Source: Cercis canadensis
Taxonomy: Eukaryota; Streptophyta; Magnoliopsida; Fabales; Fabaceae
Assembly (NCBI GenBank): GCA_003255065.1
Contig: QAOA01005944.1
Coordinates: 620,001 to 684,000 of the forward strand
DNA length: 64,000 nt
Direction: 5' to 3'
Shown piece by piece: positions 1 through 11,000 of this stretch. Under the pieces are notes generated by a model. That model saw nothing but the letters and a program-made list of their open reading frames with translations. It was not told where the DNA came from and did no database searches. Position 1 is the first letter of the stretch. The number at the start of each line of letters is the position of its first letter. Both the position numbers and the translations under genes were made by a program.

Positions 1-871
1 GGAAAACCCTTTTGTAAAGAGAACCCTCAAATTATTTCTCTGTGATTTTCTTCCCAAAAATGATAAGATTAACTTTCGCATTTAAAGGAGTTAGGTTTGG
101 ACCTTTTTGATCGGCGACTTTCGGGAAAGATTGCTTCTTTATCATTTTCTTTCTCTTAAACGAAACTGAGACTGACAGTGTAAAAACATGTTTAGAGTTC
201 CCTTCCCCACTTTGACCTTTGAGAAGCTCTGGATATTTCTCAATCGTACGCCAATTTCGTGAAATAAGAAAATACAACTCATTCCTGGACCGTCAGATTT
301 ACTCCTTTTTTTTTTGCTCCAAAAGTGCCCCCATGGGCTATGGCCCAATCTCATAATCTTTTGTGCGAAAAAAAAAGACATAATTTTCAGTAAGTTTCTC
401 TTCCTCCTTTTATTTTAAAATTAAAAAAAAAATCTATGAAAGTAATTTATAAGCTAACAAATAAAAGGATCAAAATATTACTTTTTGCCCTAAAAAAATT
501 ATGATTTAATGTGTATGAGAAATTATATTTATATCTTTGAGATAGATTTAAAATCACAAAATTAGATTAGAAATGAAATAAAAAACAAAGATATTATGAA
601 TTAGAGTTTTGTACATACAATTTTATTAGTAGTATGAAATTGGTCTTTCTTTTTGGTTATTAGATAAATAAAATTAAATTTTTAAGTTGGGAATTTGAAC
701 ATGAATAAAATTTTTTTAGGGATCTCTAAATTAGTTATACTATNCATGAATAAACTGTTTTTAGGGATCTCTAAATCAGTTATACTATGTATATTTGTGA
801 AAAATTTGATAATTTTAATAGGTTCATAGTTTTTGTTTATGATTTTAATAAAAATATGGAGGTTTTTTAGN

Positions 872-1075
872 GGAAGTTTTTTAGATATTTTTAGTATTTA
901 TGTAGTATGTTATGCTACATAGGAATAACTAATAAATGAATGACACGTGTATAAGTTAATTATTTTTAAGTTTGTTTAAAAAATTAAATAAATTATATTT
1001 TACATTTAATAAAATATAAAAGTTATGTATGTTTGTCACGTTAGTGTAGTATCATAGAATCCTCATAAAAATATT
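872..1075 (+). repeat. Dispersed AT-rich repeat family, copy 1
   Basis: This stretch shares an ordered series of blocks with 21735-21945 and 32830-33055: a TTTTTTAGATA-like start, a 'gaatgacayrt' block, 'aagtttgttt', 'aataaaatataaaa' and 'tgtcacgtyagtgt'. The three copies are diverged. No coding capacity is visible. It is probably an old non-autonomous transposon or MITE; I could not fix its ends or a target-site duplication. Confidence 0.5.
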
Positions 1076-1604
1076 TATATGTTTTATATGAGAATTAAAG
1101 TAGTGAGTCTAGTAACACAAGTATATGCAATACAATTGGTTCATATATCTACAAAAGATTGAGGTTTCACATTCCAATCTTTTTTCTTTCATATCCCCAA
1201 CAAAAAAAATCTAATTATGTCTATTTAATTAAAAAAATTAAAATAATGAAAAACAAATATGTAGAATCAAGTAACGACAACTGAAATATATACTATAATA
1301 AGAAGAAAAAAAGTGGAGTTAAGAACACATATATATGCCTTTCAATTTGTTCTAATCACTTCTCATGTTCTTTCTTCTGTTTTTGCAACTCAAGAATCAA
1401 CGGCTTTTCGAAGGAAACAACAATTAATATATATTTTTTAATACAAACAACTAATAGATTTAAGTCTTAAGCATTCTTGTTTTTTCCATTCGGCACATTG
1501 ATAGTTGTATCGTACCAAAAAACACATTGATAATTAGATGAGTTTTAAATATGTGACATTACACATATTTTTTTTTGTCATTACTAGTATATGCTTGTGT
1601 TACA

Positions 1605-2105
1605 CATATTGAGTTTGTCATGTTCTTAAATTTGTTGGATAATGCCATCAATTATCGAAATGATTAGAAGGAAATATAAAATTGAAGGCACTTAACATTT
1701 AACTCTTGTGCACTGTTTCTCACAATCCCAAATCCCATACATTTTTTCTTTTTTCCAAAAGCTATTTTTACTCTTAATATATATATATAAATGCATATGC
1801 GTATAGAGCAATGAATGTGGCTCTCACAGGAAGTGTTTAGTCACGAATATTTAAATGTGAAAAAGCGATCATAACTTTCCCTTCTCTTGAGTCTTGATTG
1901 GTAAGTTAAAAGTATGATGCTCATAGGAACGCTACCCTTTTTCCGCACTTTCTTTTCAAAGTGAAGGGCGGTGGCCGTATCATGTGTGATTGGAAAATAA
2001 CTCATAAAGATAAGTTTCTCAGCATATTTTCTTGATGAAATGAATCACTAAATTACTATTCCCTTTAATAATTGCCCAAAGGGAAAGGGACATTAAAGTT
2101 GGACT
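1605..2105. repeat. Diverged intergenic duplication, unit 1
   Basis: Blocks of this segment recur in the same order and orientation at about 3895-4478. They include 'acacatattgagtttgtcatg', a 'tggataat..atcaattatc' block, 'gataactttcc(t)ttctcttga', a 'ttttc(t)gcac' block and 'actaaagttg(g)ac'. Divergence is considerable, so this is an old segmental duplication or two copies of one mobile element, not an assembly echo. Confidence 0.5.
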
Positions 2106-3629
2106 TTCGTACGTAATAATTATATATTATTTAGGAGTATTTTAATCATTTTATAATTATTCAAACTTCCCTCTCCTTTCTCTTTAAGTTTTAGAAATCA
2201 AGAATATATTTTTTTTAAAATTATTTATCAATGACCTATGTGAGTCTTTTTTTTTTTTTTTTTTTAGAAAAATNAAAATAGAAGTTATACTCCAATACTA
2301 TCAAGAAAAGTGTCAGCGACATTCTTAAAATCTCAAGAAGGACAAACAAAAATTCACCAAAAAAATTACTTCTAAAAGATTATTTTGACTCTTAAAAGAG
2401 GCTACTCAACTAGCTCCAATTATTAGGGAATCTCCTTGAGAGTTGTCCATCAAGTGAGATTTTTGTTAGCAGAAGAACTCGAACATCTTCTGGTCATAAA
2501 AACTAAAGAGTTAATGTTAAGTGTTGTATTCCTTTTATATTTCCATTATTTTTTTGTCATACATTGCACTCTAAATTTATTTTCCTTATTTTTAATGACA
2601 AACAAAATGATTATTCTTTTTAAGTGCTAAAATACTCGAATTTAATCTAGATCTATACTATAGATAACATTTGAATTGCAAAAATAGTGTCTATCTAGGA
2701 AGTGTTTTCTTGTCCTCAATGATCTTTTTAACCAAAAAAATCTCACCTTTTGCGTTTCTTCCTTGTCGACTCTGTGTTGAACTAGGGAGAAACCCAGGCT
2801 TGGAATGGCTCTTGGCTTTGCCGGTATGCGTTTCATGGTTTTCTCTGATTGAGCGAAGAGTTTGATGCTGTGTTCATGGATGGTGCATCGCAATTGTGAT
2901 GCCAAGCTACCTGCAGCTGATTCTTGAGGTTTGTCTCAAATTACTTTCAATCTCTCCTTTGCCATTTAATTCAATCATCGCTTTCTGCTCTGCGTTTAAT
3001 TGATTATTATTCTGTCCTTCCCTTTAACTCCTTTGTCCTCGAAAGATGGTTACTCAAATTCTTCAAATTTTAATTTTTAGATCTCTATAGCGTATCCCTG
3101 CACCAGATTCATTTATTTTTGTTAACTATAGAAAAAGCATTCATCATGATAACGAACAAGGTAGCATAAATCTATGCGTTTCCTATCTCCAATTTCATAT
3201 ATAGAGTGAATGCAAGGTTCACGTACGCTAGCAGGTTATAGTTTATAGGTCCTGAAGAATTTTGCAAAATAGAGGTTGGGACTTGCTATGCTTTGAATTG
3301 CTCTGCTACCAACTGATGAAGAATTGGGTGTTGAATTCTAGCAATATATATATAGCTCAACTTCAACTCTTAGTGTTATATTAATTGTTTTGAGCTAATA
3401 CCATCAATTATTTCTGTTGGAAAGAGATAGATGAGATTAGGAACTTGAGAACACTTGACATTTGTTGACATCACAAATATGATGGAAGAGAAACATACAT
3501 AGAAGAATAGAAACTCTACAGCGATTAGCTATTAGCTAGAAGCTTTTGTTTTCTACAAAGGGAAGTTTGAGCAGAAAATGGAACAAAATGGGTGGTGTAA
3601 GGATCAAATGGAGATTGTCTCAGCGTTTT

Positions 3630-3760
3630 GATGCACATGTAATTTGCTGGATAGGTTAATGCGTTGGGATATAAAATTATCTGATGTTGGCGCCCATCGT
3701 TCTCATGGTAACTTAATTTTATGGAATCCCGCAAAACAAACCATTACAAGGTTGTCTGCC
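3630..3760 (+). pseudogene. Possible F-box-associated domain relic
   Basis: In one frame the segment reads NLILWNPAKQTITRL at about 3711-3757. This resembles the 'LWNPATR' block that opens the F-box-associated interaction domain of plant F-box proteins. No start codon, F-box motif or downstream domain is present. The match is short, so this is either a strongly decayed fragment or chance. Confidence 0.22.
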
Positions 3761-3894
3761 TTTGCACTCATATCAACATCCAGATCACCAATCATATCTA
3801 TATATGTTCCATTCATATATATAATCTTAATTATCGCTAATGTCAAGATACATCTATCACCATTATAATGATGATTAAATGAGTTTCAAATATG

Positions 3895-4478
3895 AGACAA
3901 TACACATACTCAGTTTGTCATGTTTTTATTTGATGGATAATACTATCAATTATCCAAATCATGAAAACGAAATGTGTAATGGATAATATATACTATCACA
4001 TCATCACTTTGCAATGAGAAGTATTAGCCACACAGGTCTTCATCATCTTTTAAAGATGCATATGCTATCAATATATACTCTCAATTCTAAATAACATGTC
4101 TCAAATCCCATGCAATTTTATTTTTTATTTAAAAAAAAAACTATTTGAACTCTTAAAATAGATGATGCAATATCTCAAATCTCTTGCAGATAGTCACTAA
4201 TCATGCATATTTAAATAAGAAAAAGAGTTTTTATCGGAAAAGGAAAAAAAGAGAAAGAGTGATAACTTTCCTTTCTCTTGATTGGTAAATTAAAAGTACT
4301 TGTTTAGGTGTGTTGCACCTTTTTCTGCACTTTTTTTTCAAAGTTAAGGGCGATACCTTGTCGTATGTGATCATAAAATAATTGGTAAGGATACGTTTCT
4401 CACTATATATTAAAAGATAAAATGGATCACTATCATTATTCATTAGTTTCTTTTACAATTTCCCAAACAGATACTAAA
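3895..4478. repeat. Diverged intergenic duplication, unit 2
   Basis: This is the second unit of the duplication described for 1605-2105, in the same orientation. It ends about 410 bp beyond the stop codon of the LAZY-like gene, on its 3' side. Confidence 0.5.
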
Positions 4479-4891
4479 GTTGCACTAGGAAATATGATTC
4501 ACTTTTGTTAGAAAGTTGTTGAATTGTTCTCATTTAAATATTTTTCTTCTCACCAAAGCGATACTAAAGGCTTTAAATCATGCATGAATAGCTTTCTTCA
4601 AAGCTTGAAATCCTAGCAAGAGGGTGTATAGTTACTAATTAGTGGGAAATTCACTTTATTACAATTTAAAATAATTGCAAGAAATTGGGATATAGATTCT
4701 GACATGCATGTACTCTAAACGTTTTAGATTCTTTCCAGGTACATCTTCTAACTTGTCACCTTTTCACTTGTCATTATTCATCATATCCCAAAGAGTTGGT
4801 ACAGTACTACAACCTCCATGCTACTTCATCTATTAGCTTCCATAAACATGGTTGTACATAATCTGAACAAAGATAAGCAGAAGCTAGCCAT

Positions 4892-6480
4892 TTATATCTC
4901 AAGAACAATATCTGCAACCAGAAAAAATTACAATCAAATAACTCACAGAAATTAACACTTGTCAAATTAATGAATATACAACGTTGACTGGACCAAAAAG
5001 AAAAGGTTCAGAACTCACATTCAGAATCTGTCTTGACCCATTTAGTTCCTTTTTTATTTACAGCAGCATTCAGTTCATCTTCATCATTGGCAGACTTGGC
5101 CATGTAAATGTTCTCCAGGTACTTCTTTATAAACATTGTTGCATTTGATCCCTGGGGATATATCTTCTTGTGGAGTATTGCCCTCAGAATCTATAAATGA
5201 ATACCAAGCAAGAGTAAGAGAATTATAAAGGAATCATATACATATTTTGCATCTGTTAATTAAAGGGTGGTAATTGAAGCTTGCAGTTTCACTCAGTACC
5301 TTCTCTATTCTGGATTCTGTGGAGAGTGAATCATTGAAACTGGGAGTTGGCTGAAATCCACTACTGCAAACAAAGATCTTCTTAAGAAGAAAAGAAAGTG
5401 ATTCCTTGCCAATGCCATTCTTACTGTTATCCAAACAGAGGTCTTTGGCTCTGATGGGAATTAAATTGCTGTTTTGGTAAAAATGACAACTGTTGCCATT
5501 GGACCCTTCAGAAAATGCGTCATTTTCTTTTCTTTCAAGTTCCAAGTTTGAATCTTGACAGTTGAAACGTTCATTAGTCTGATCATTGGGACCTTGTTCC
5601 TCTTCTCTGGCCAAAGTTGATTCCACTTTTTCCCGGAAACATGAGTTGAATTCATTCTGAAGATTCTTTGCTTCTTCAGGTGTAAGCTCTTGTACACAAT
5701 CTTGAGAGGACAATGAATCATGTTTAGCAATATTAGTCCTACCCAAATCTTGTTTCTGATTGCTAGTTCCGAAGGTTCCAATTGCAAGGATTGCCTGAGG
5801 CCAGTCACTGAACTCTTCTTTGCAAGCCACTTGTAACATATGATCTGTTGGAAAAATCAATCATTAAATCAACTTGACACTGAAAATGATAAATATATAT
5901 AATGTAATGATAAACTCAATTCTTAGATAATACAAAGTCCCATTAATCTTTCATGTAACACAGTGGAGGAATATTTCAAGTATGTTAGAAATGAATTAGT
6001 TGATCTGTCAATTGTCAATTAAATCATGATTTGTTAACTGTTACTAAGGTTTCTTATCCTCATGATTTTGGTGCATGGGAAAGTGTTAGCTTAATCTAAA
6101 ATCTCAAGTGGTAGGTCTCATCTTGTGGGAAAGGTTACCCAACACCCAACACACTCACAAAACCTTAAACTCTGCACAGTACTGTGTTTATCATTATCTA
6201 TATGTAGAAACAAAGTTCATAGTCAACACCATATTCACAGTCTAAGAAAACCAAAATAAACAGTAGAAATATGTGTGGAGGAAAAGACTTCAAAAGAATG
6301 CTTACTAGTATTAGTAGCTGAAATTGAGTTTGGTTTCTTCCTTCCATGGCTCCCATTAAGTTTGTTTTGAATCCAATTTAAAATCTGCAACTAAGGATCC
6401 AAAACATTGGTTAAGAAGCATTACTAACTGTAATAGACAATAATGTGTACATCGAGAAAGCACTTGTTGCTTACCTTCAT
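4892..6480 (-). CDS. LZY3: LAZY/DRO1-like gravitropism protein (IGT family)
   Basis: Five exons join in frame to 273 residues: 6480-6475, 6384-6306, 5844-5300, 5190-5019 and 4911-4892. The first coding exon is only ATGAAG, a known hallmark of LAZY genes. Exon 2 gives ILNWIQNKLNGSHGRKKP, the conserved N-terminal block. Exon 3 carries the IGT signature (ILAIGTFG). Exon 4 encodes KILRAILHKKIYPQG and the conserved C-terminal region. Exon 5 supplies the terminal IVLEI (CCL/EAR-like) motif, which TAC1-type members lack. The family is known to act in gravity signalling downstream of amyloplast sedimentation, steering auxin flow and setting branch or root angle through RLD partners. Assignment to the LAZY3/DRO1 branch is inferred from the C-terminus and the nearby VIT-vWA gene; the exact orthologue is uncertain. 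Confidence 0.9.
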
Positions 6481-7992
6481 TTTGGTGAAGCAGAATGAAG
6501 GTGTTTAGTTCAAAGATCAAAAAGGAGAATGATGAGAGACACTGGGGATGGGCTAATAGGAAGCAAGTGTAGAAATGGGCAGATCCCACAAGCCAGCAAG
6601 TGCTGAGCTGCATAAGACTTTAAATAGAATGGAAAATGTGCTAAACTATGTGCTTGCTAATGGTTCAAGTTCCCAAAAACTGACTTTTGCCGCCTCTTTT
6701 CTTTATATTGTCTTTTTATTCCCTTTCTCAACCATAAACTTATTTAATTATTGCCTTCTCTGCCTCAGCCATGTTAATTTTTTTTTTATGGTAATTGACC
6801 CCTCTTGTTCTTCTATTATATTTACACTAGTGATATATGCATAATATTCATGTACAAAGAAATCACAAACTATCTAAATGAAAAATCCAAATTAAATAGA
6901 AAAATTTAAATCAGATTTTGCCACATAGATAACTTATAAATTTTATTTGTGTCATATATCGTTGTCTGTTTCTCTTCTTTCTTTCCTTTCTTTTTCTCAA
7001 TCTCACTTTGTCTGTGTCTTCATAAGAGAGTTATTATTAAGAGGGGTTTAGTTAATTTGATCGGTTTAAACTTCTTTTAGAGTCTGTTTGAGATCCATAT
7101 GAATGAATGAATGAAATGTAGTAATTAATTCATAGGGAAGGAGGGCTGTTTCTCTGCCCTAATCTTGCTATGTAAGTATAGCAACATCAGCTTATCACTT
7201 CACTTCATTTGGTTTTCCTTTTTCTTTATTTAAACCCTACTGTTACATAAACCATCCATTTCATTGGTGTTTGTGTTTGTGTACCTAGCTCACAAATACA
7301 ATACGCTATTTACTTGTATATATATCTTTTCTGGGCTAATATATTTGAGCACACATATAAACGCATATCATGGAAAATAGCAACTTACTTTTAAAGAAAA
7401 AAGAGAGTAACTTATATGCATGTCAAATTCTTTTTGGCTTTTTTTTTTGGTTATATCACGATATAAAAGATGTAAATAATATTACACTGTTAGTTAAAAG
7501 ATGCAAATAAGAATATTAGAGGCCAAAATTCGCGTGGACTGTCCCTTACTTACCGAACCGCTACACATCTGCTGTATTATCTCATCAATAACCACAAAAC
7601 TCCACAAAGCAGTCTCTCCCAGAACGACACCAAATCCCACTATCCTCACAATTTTATATTTGTTTGCTTGTATACCTATTAATAAAATCTTCGCTTGGAT
7701 AAAAAAGAACAAGAAATCTTGTGGTCTAGGTAAGCATTATATTTCTGTGAAAGGGAATGTGAGACATTCCATTGCATGCTCACGTAATCAGTCTTCTTTA
7801 CCAGATAATCTTTTCTTTTTTTGTTTATCCAATGGACATTTATAGTCAATTCGGAGGAAATACTAGGTGTTGTTTTACATTCTTAATTTGTTATATATAT
7901 CTCAACTTTCACTTTTTTTTTTTCCTCTCAAAAGAAAATATATATACCCTTGCATGAATAAATTGTCAAAGGCATGCACCCAAAATAGAATT

Positions 7993-8187
7993 CTATAAAC
8001 TATAACATTTTGTGTTTTTTTCTTTGTCCATTACAATTTTGCGTTTATAGAGAGGCCGATCGATGAGTAGATGTTCTGGCCGGAGAAACTCATTCCGGTG
8101 AGTTCTCCGTCGATCAGTTTTGGGCTCCCCGATCTTGCTTGCAGCTTGTTTAATTTGTTGGAGGATAGTGTTGGCGTGGCTCTGCAT
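7993..8187 (-). CDS. Doubtful small ORF downstream of a G-box cluster
   Basis: The minus-strand ORF starts MQSHANTILQQIKQAASKIG and is basic and hydrophilic, with 64 codons. No family is recognised. In its favour, the segment at about 8050-8180 is clearly richer in G+C than its surroundings, and three CACGTG boxes lie 230-330 bp upstream of the ATG. Another frame of the same strand is also open here and reads plausibly (for example LIDGELTGMSFSGQNIYSS), so the coding frame is not settled. It may be a short gene, a first exon or a non-coding transcript. Confidence 0.2.
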   Translation of the reverse strand: MQSHANTILQQIKQAASKIGEPKTDRRRTHRNEFLRPEHLLIDRPLYKRKIVMDKEKNTKCYSL

Positions 8188-8419
8188 AAAGATGTGTTGA
8201 TGTAGTCTTTTTTTTTTTCTGGTTTTTTTGACTTTAGCTTACCACAAAAAAAAAATATTTCTTACTTTAAATTATATCATAAAAATTTTAAATATTTATA
8301 TTTTCAAAATAATCTTATACATATATATCAAATTTGAGCTCGAGATTTTGAAAGTAAGAAGAAAATAAGAGAGATTTGAGTTAATTTGGGGTACTAGTAG
8401 TAGTAGAGGACGGTGGTGG

Positions 8420-8515
8420 CACGTGAAGCTGTTCATGTTAAGGTGTAGGGTGTGCCACGTGTCAAAAGACAACATCGTGATGACTGCTGGTTGGGCGGTT
8501 ATCCGACAACACGTG
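8420..8515. promoter_or_regulatory. Cluster of three CACGTG G-boxes
   Basis: Perfect palindromic CACGTG hexamers occur at 8420-8425, 8456-8461 and 8510-8515. In plants these bind bZIP (ABF/ABI5, HY5) and bHLH (PIF, MYC) factors, and the second (GCCACGTGTC) also fits an ABA-response element. Three in 96 bp inside AT-rich DNA is far above expectation. The target gene is not clear: the nearest ORF is the doubtful one at 7993-8187, while the LAZY-like start is 1.9 kb away. Confidence 0.6.
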
Positions 8516-11000
8516 GATCGATGGAAAATAGTTTAAAGTCAGATGTTGAATCATTTGTCAATTTTTTGAGATAATCATAATTTGAAAGGAAATCATGAAA
8601 TTGAATATAAACCACAAATTACAATCCTTTAATTCTTGCGAAAGATACGGGCGAGGGTTGGTGTTCAATATAACAGTATCTTTTTTACCCATAGTCCAGT
8701 TACTATCATAGGATATCTCTATCTCATCTCTACCTTTATCTATACAATTAATCTATGGGAACATCTTGCAAATGCATTTCATGTGAGGTGAAATACAATT
8801 AATTAATCTCTTCACCAACAAAATAAAGTCAATTGATTAATCTTATATATTACCTCTTTTTTTAATTATTAGACTATCAGCAATATTTATTTGACTTTGT
8901 AGCATATATACAACTATATAAGACACTTAAATAAGTTCATATATAATTCCAATCATATTGAAATCAAGTGAAGTGAAATTATAAAAAGAGATAGACTACT
9001 TCCTATTATGTAATTGTCACCATTAAATAAATAAAGTTAAACTTTTTAGTTAGAAGTATTAAAAGAATGAAGAATATGCATATAAGAATTCAAACTCAAT
9101 CTTATAAGGTTAAGGAATCAAATCTAGATCGATATATGTTGATATGAATCATCTGCAGCATGAAAGTTGGAATCCCAGACGTTGTCCAAAAGATTGATCA
9201 TGTGTTTATATAATTACTTAGAGAGGAGAATGAATGTCACAAAACTAACATATATATATCCGTACAGTTCTCTAAATTTTGTTTTAAAGGGTACGTACGT
9301 ACGGCTCTTTGAAGGAATATAATATATGGTGGTAAATTGTAATTGTATGAGAACCCTAATTAAAATCAATTAATTAATGATGCAGGTGAAAGTTGTAATG
9401 GTAGTAACTGCTCAAATAATATACTAATTGACATTAATTAATAGAAATGGTATAAAAAGGTATATGAATCACTCCCACGTGGTTATGGCCTCTAATGGGA
9501 TTAATTTGTGGTGAATGTGTGTAAATTGAGATCTTCTCCTAACGAAGTTATCAAAAAGTGACAAGTCTAATAGGATCCCAGTTCAAAATAGCATGTAGAT
9601 CCAAGAACAGTTCCCAAATTTTACCTTCCTGAAGCGTTTTAGGTAAAACACGTGGATTTTTGCATCTGAAACTTTCATCACGAATCCACATATATTAATC
9701 GACAATGGAAGAGCTAGTAACATATTTAAAGATCAACTTTTTTTGGCTTTGTATTTTGATCAAACATCATAAAAGAGCGAGCATGCAATCATACAACTCA
9801 TTTGCAGTGCACAGACCAATCTTAAAGTCAAATTAATTAAGCTTTCCTTTTATTTTAATTAATATTTGTTGATCTTCATGGAAAAAAAGGTTCAACGTTT
9901 TACCATACATACAAATGGAAATATTGAGTTAACTTGGACGGTTATATATATATGAATTAATGTGTTAATATTTTAAAAAAGAAAAAGGATTTTTATCCAG
10001 TTTTTGTATTATTTTTTTATGTATTTTTATCTCTAAGCAATTCATCATAAAAGTATAATGTGTTTAAATTTTATTAAGATCGGATATATCCTAAAAAAAT
10101 TAGATATAATAAGATTATTGATTGGAAGGGAATATATTACCCTATGACCAAAAAATAGTTTTGTATATTCTTTATATAAAAAATATAAATTGATAAATGA
10201 ATATGAATGACTTTTAATAAATAAATAAATTGAGATCGTAATGATATGGAAACGTGTCGAAATTATGTAGTGCCCTATAAATTTCAAAATTAAGTTTTAC
10301 GTGTCATCATGTGGAGTGGCAAAGTTGGATAATATCGAAGGTAGTGGCCAAGTTAAATAAAGATCCGTTTTGTTGGATTTGCAGTTACACTGAGCAACCG
10401 GGTAAGCTGCACTGTGGAGAACAAGGCTTTCTTTTCACTTTCACTACCATCTTCAATAGGTCAGATATATATATATATGTATATAATATAATTTTTTCTT
10501 CATCTTTGTCTCCATAGATTCCCTTCTCTCTCTATATATATGCCAATTGTTTCTGTAATCTTCAACCCAAAAATGAATTTAGAACAATTTATGAAGTTTA
10601 ATTTGATTTGTGGGGCCAGAAGTGACTTCATTACATTACAGTAGAATTTTCCTCTGAGGTTATGGGTTTTGGAACAGAGAAATAAGATGCTAGAAAATGA
10701 AGACACATAGTTATGTATAACCAATTGCATTTGCACAAACTGAACCACACAACAGAATGGCATTGAACAATGCAAACATGAACAAGGGAGGGAGATATTG
10801 ATGAATTAGAAATGCAGATAGTTAGTATTTGAAAGGCTTGGCTGCTGACAAGTTGAACTATATACTCTCTTGTCTTTCAATTAATTTCCTTCTAACTTTA
10901 GGTGGATTTGCTTACGATGCTTACCTCTAATTTCCCATTTCATGCATGCATGCCTAATTAGAAGAATTCTGAAGTGCTAGGGGTGGAAGATGCTTGAGGA

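Larger units (their letters stand above)
1..4891. other. AT-rich intergenic region
   Basis: No convincing gene is seen. The short ORFs here have no recognisable domain and are broken by poly-A/poly-T tracts. The region holds single N bases at 744, 871 and 2274, a 44-bp duplication around the first N, a copy of a dispersed ~200-bp repeat (about 872-1075), and a diverged direct duplication (about 1605-2105 against 3895-4478). A possible F-box-type relic at 3630-3760 is listed separately. Confidence 0.7.
6481..11000. other. Intergenic region between LAZY-like and LAZ1-like genes
   Basis: The first few hundred bases should hold the LAZY-like promoter and 5' leader, and the last few hundred the LAZ1-like leader. 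No protein family is recognised in between. The only structured parts are the G-box cluster at 8420-8515 and the small doubtful ORF at 7993-8187. The rest is AT-rich, with many homopolymer and TATATA tracts. Confidence 0.6.

Noticed and set aside
7494-7845. Overlapping ORFs on both strands near 7.5-7.8 kb
   Set aside because: No recognisable domain; a GGTTCG|GTAAGTAAG donor-like site on the minus strand is attractive, but no acceptor-to-domain continuity supports an exon.
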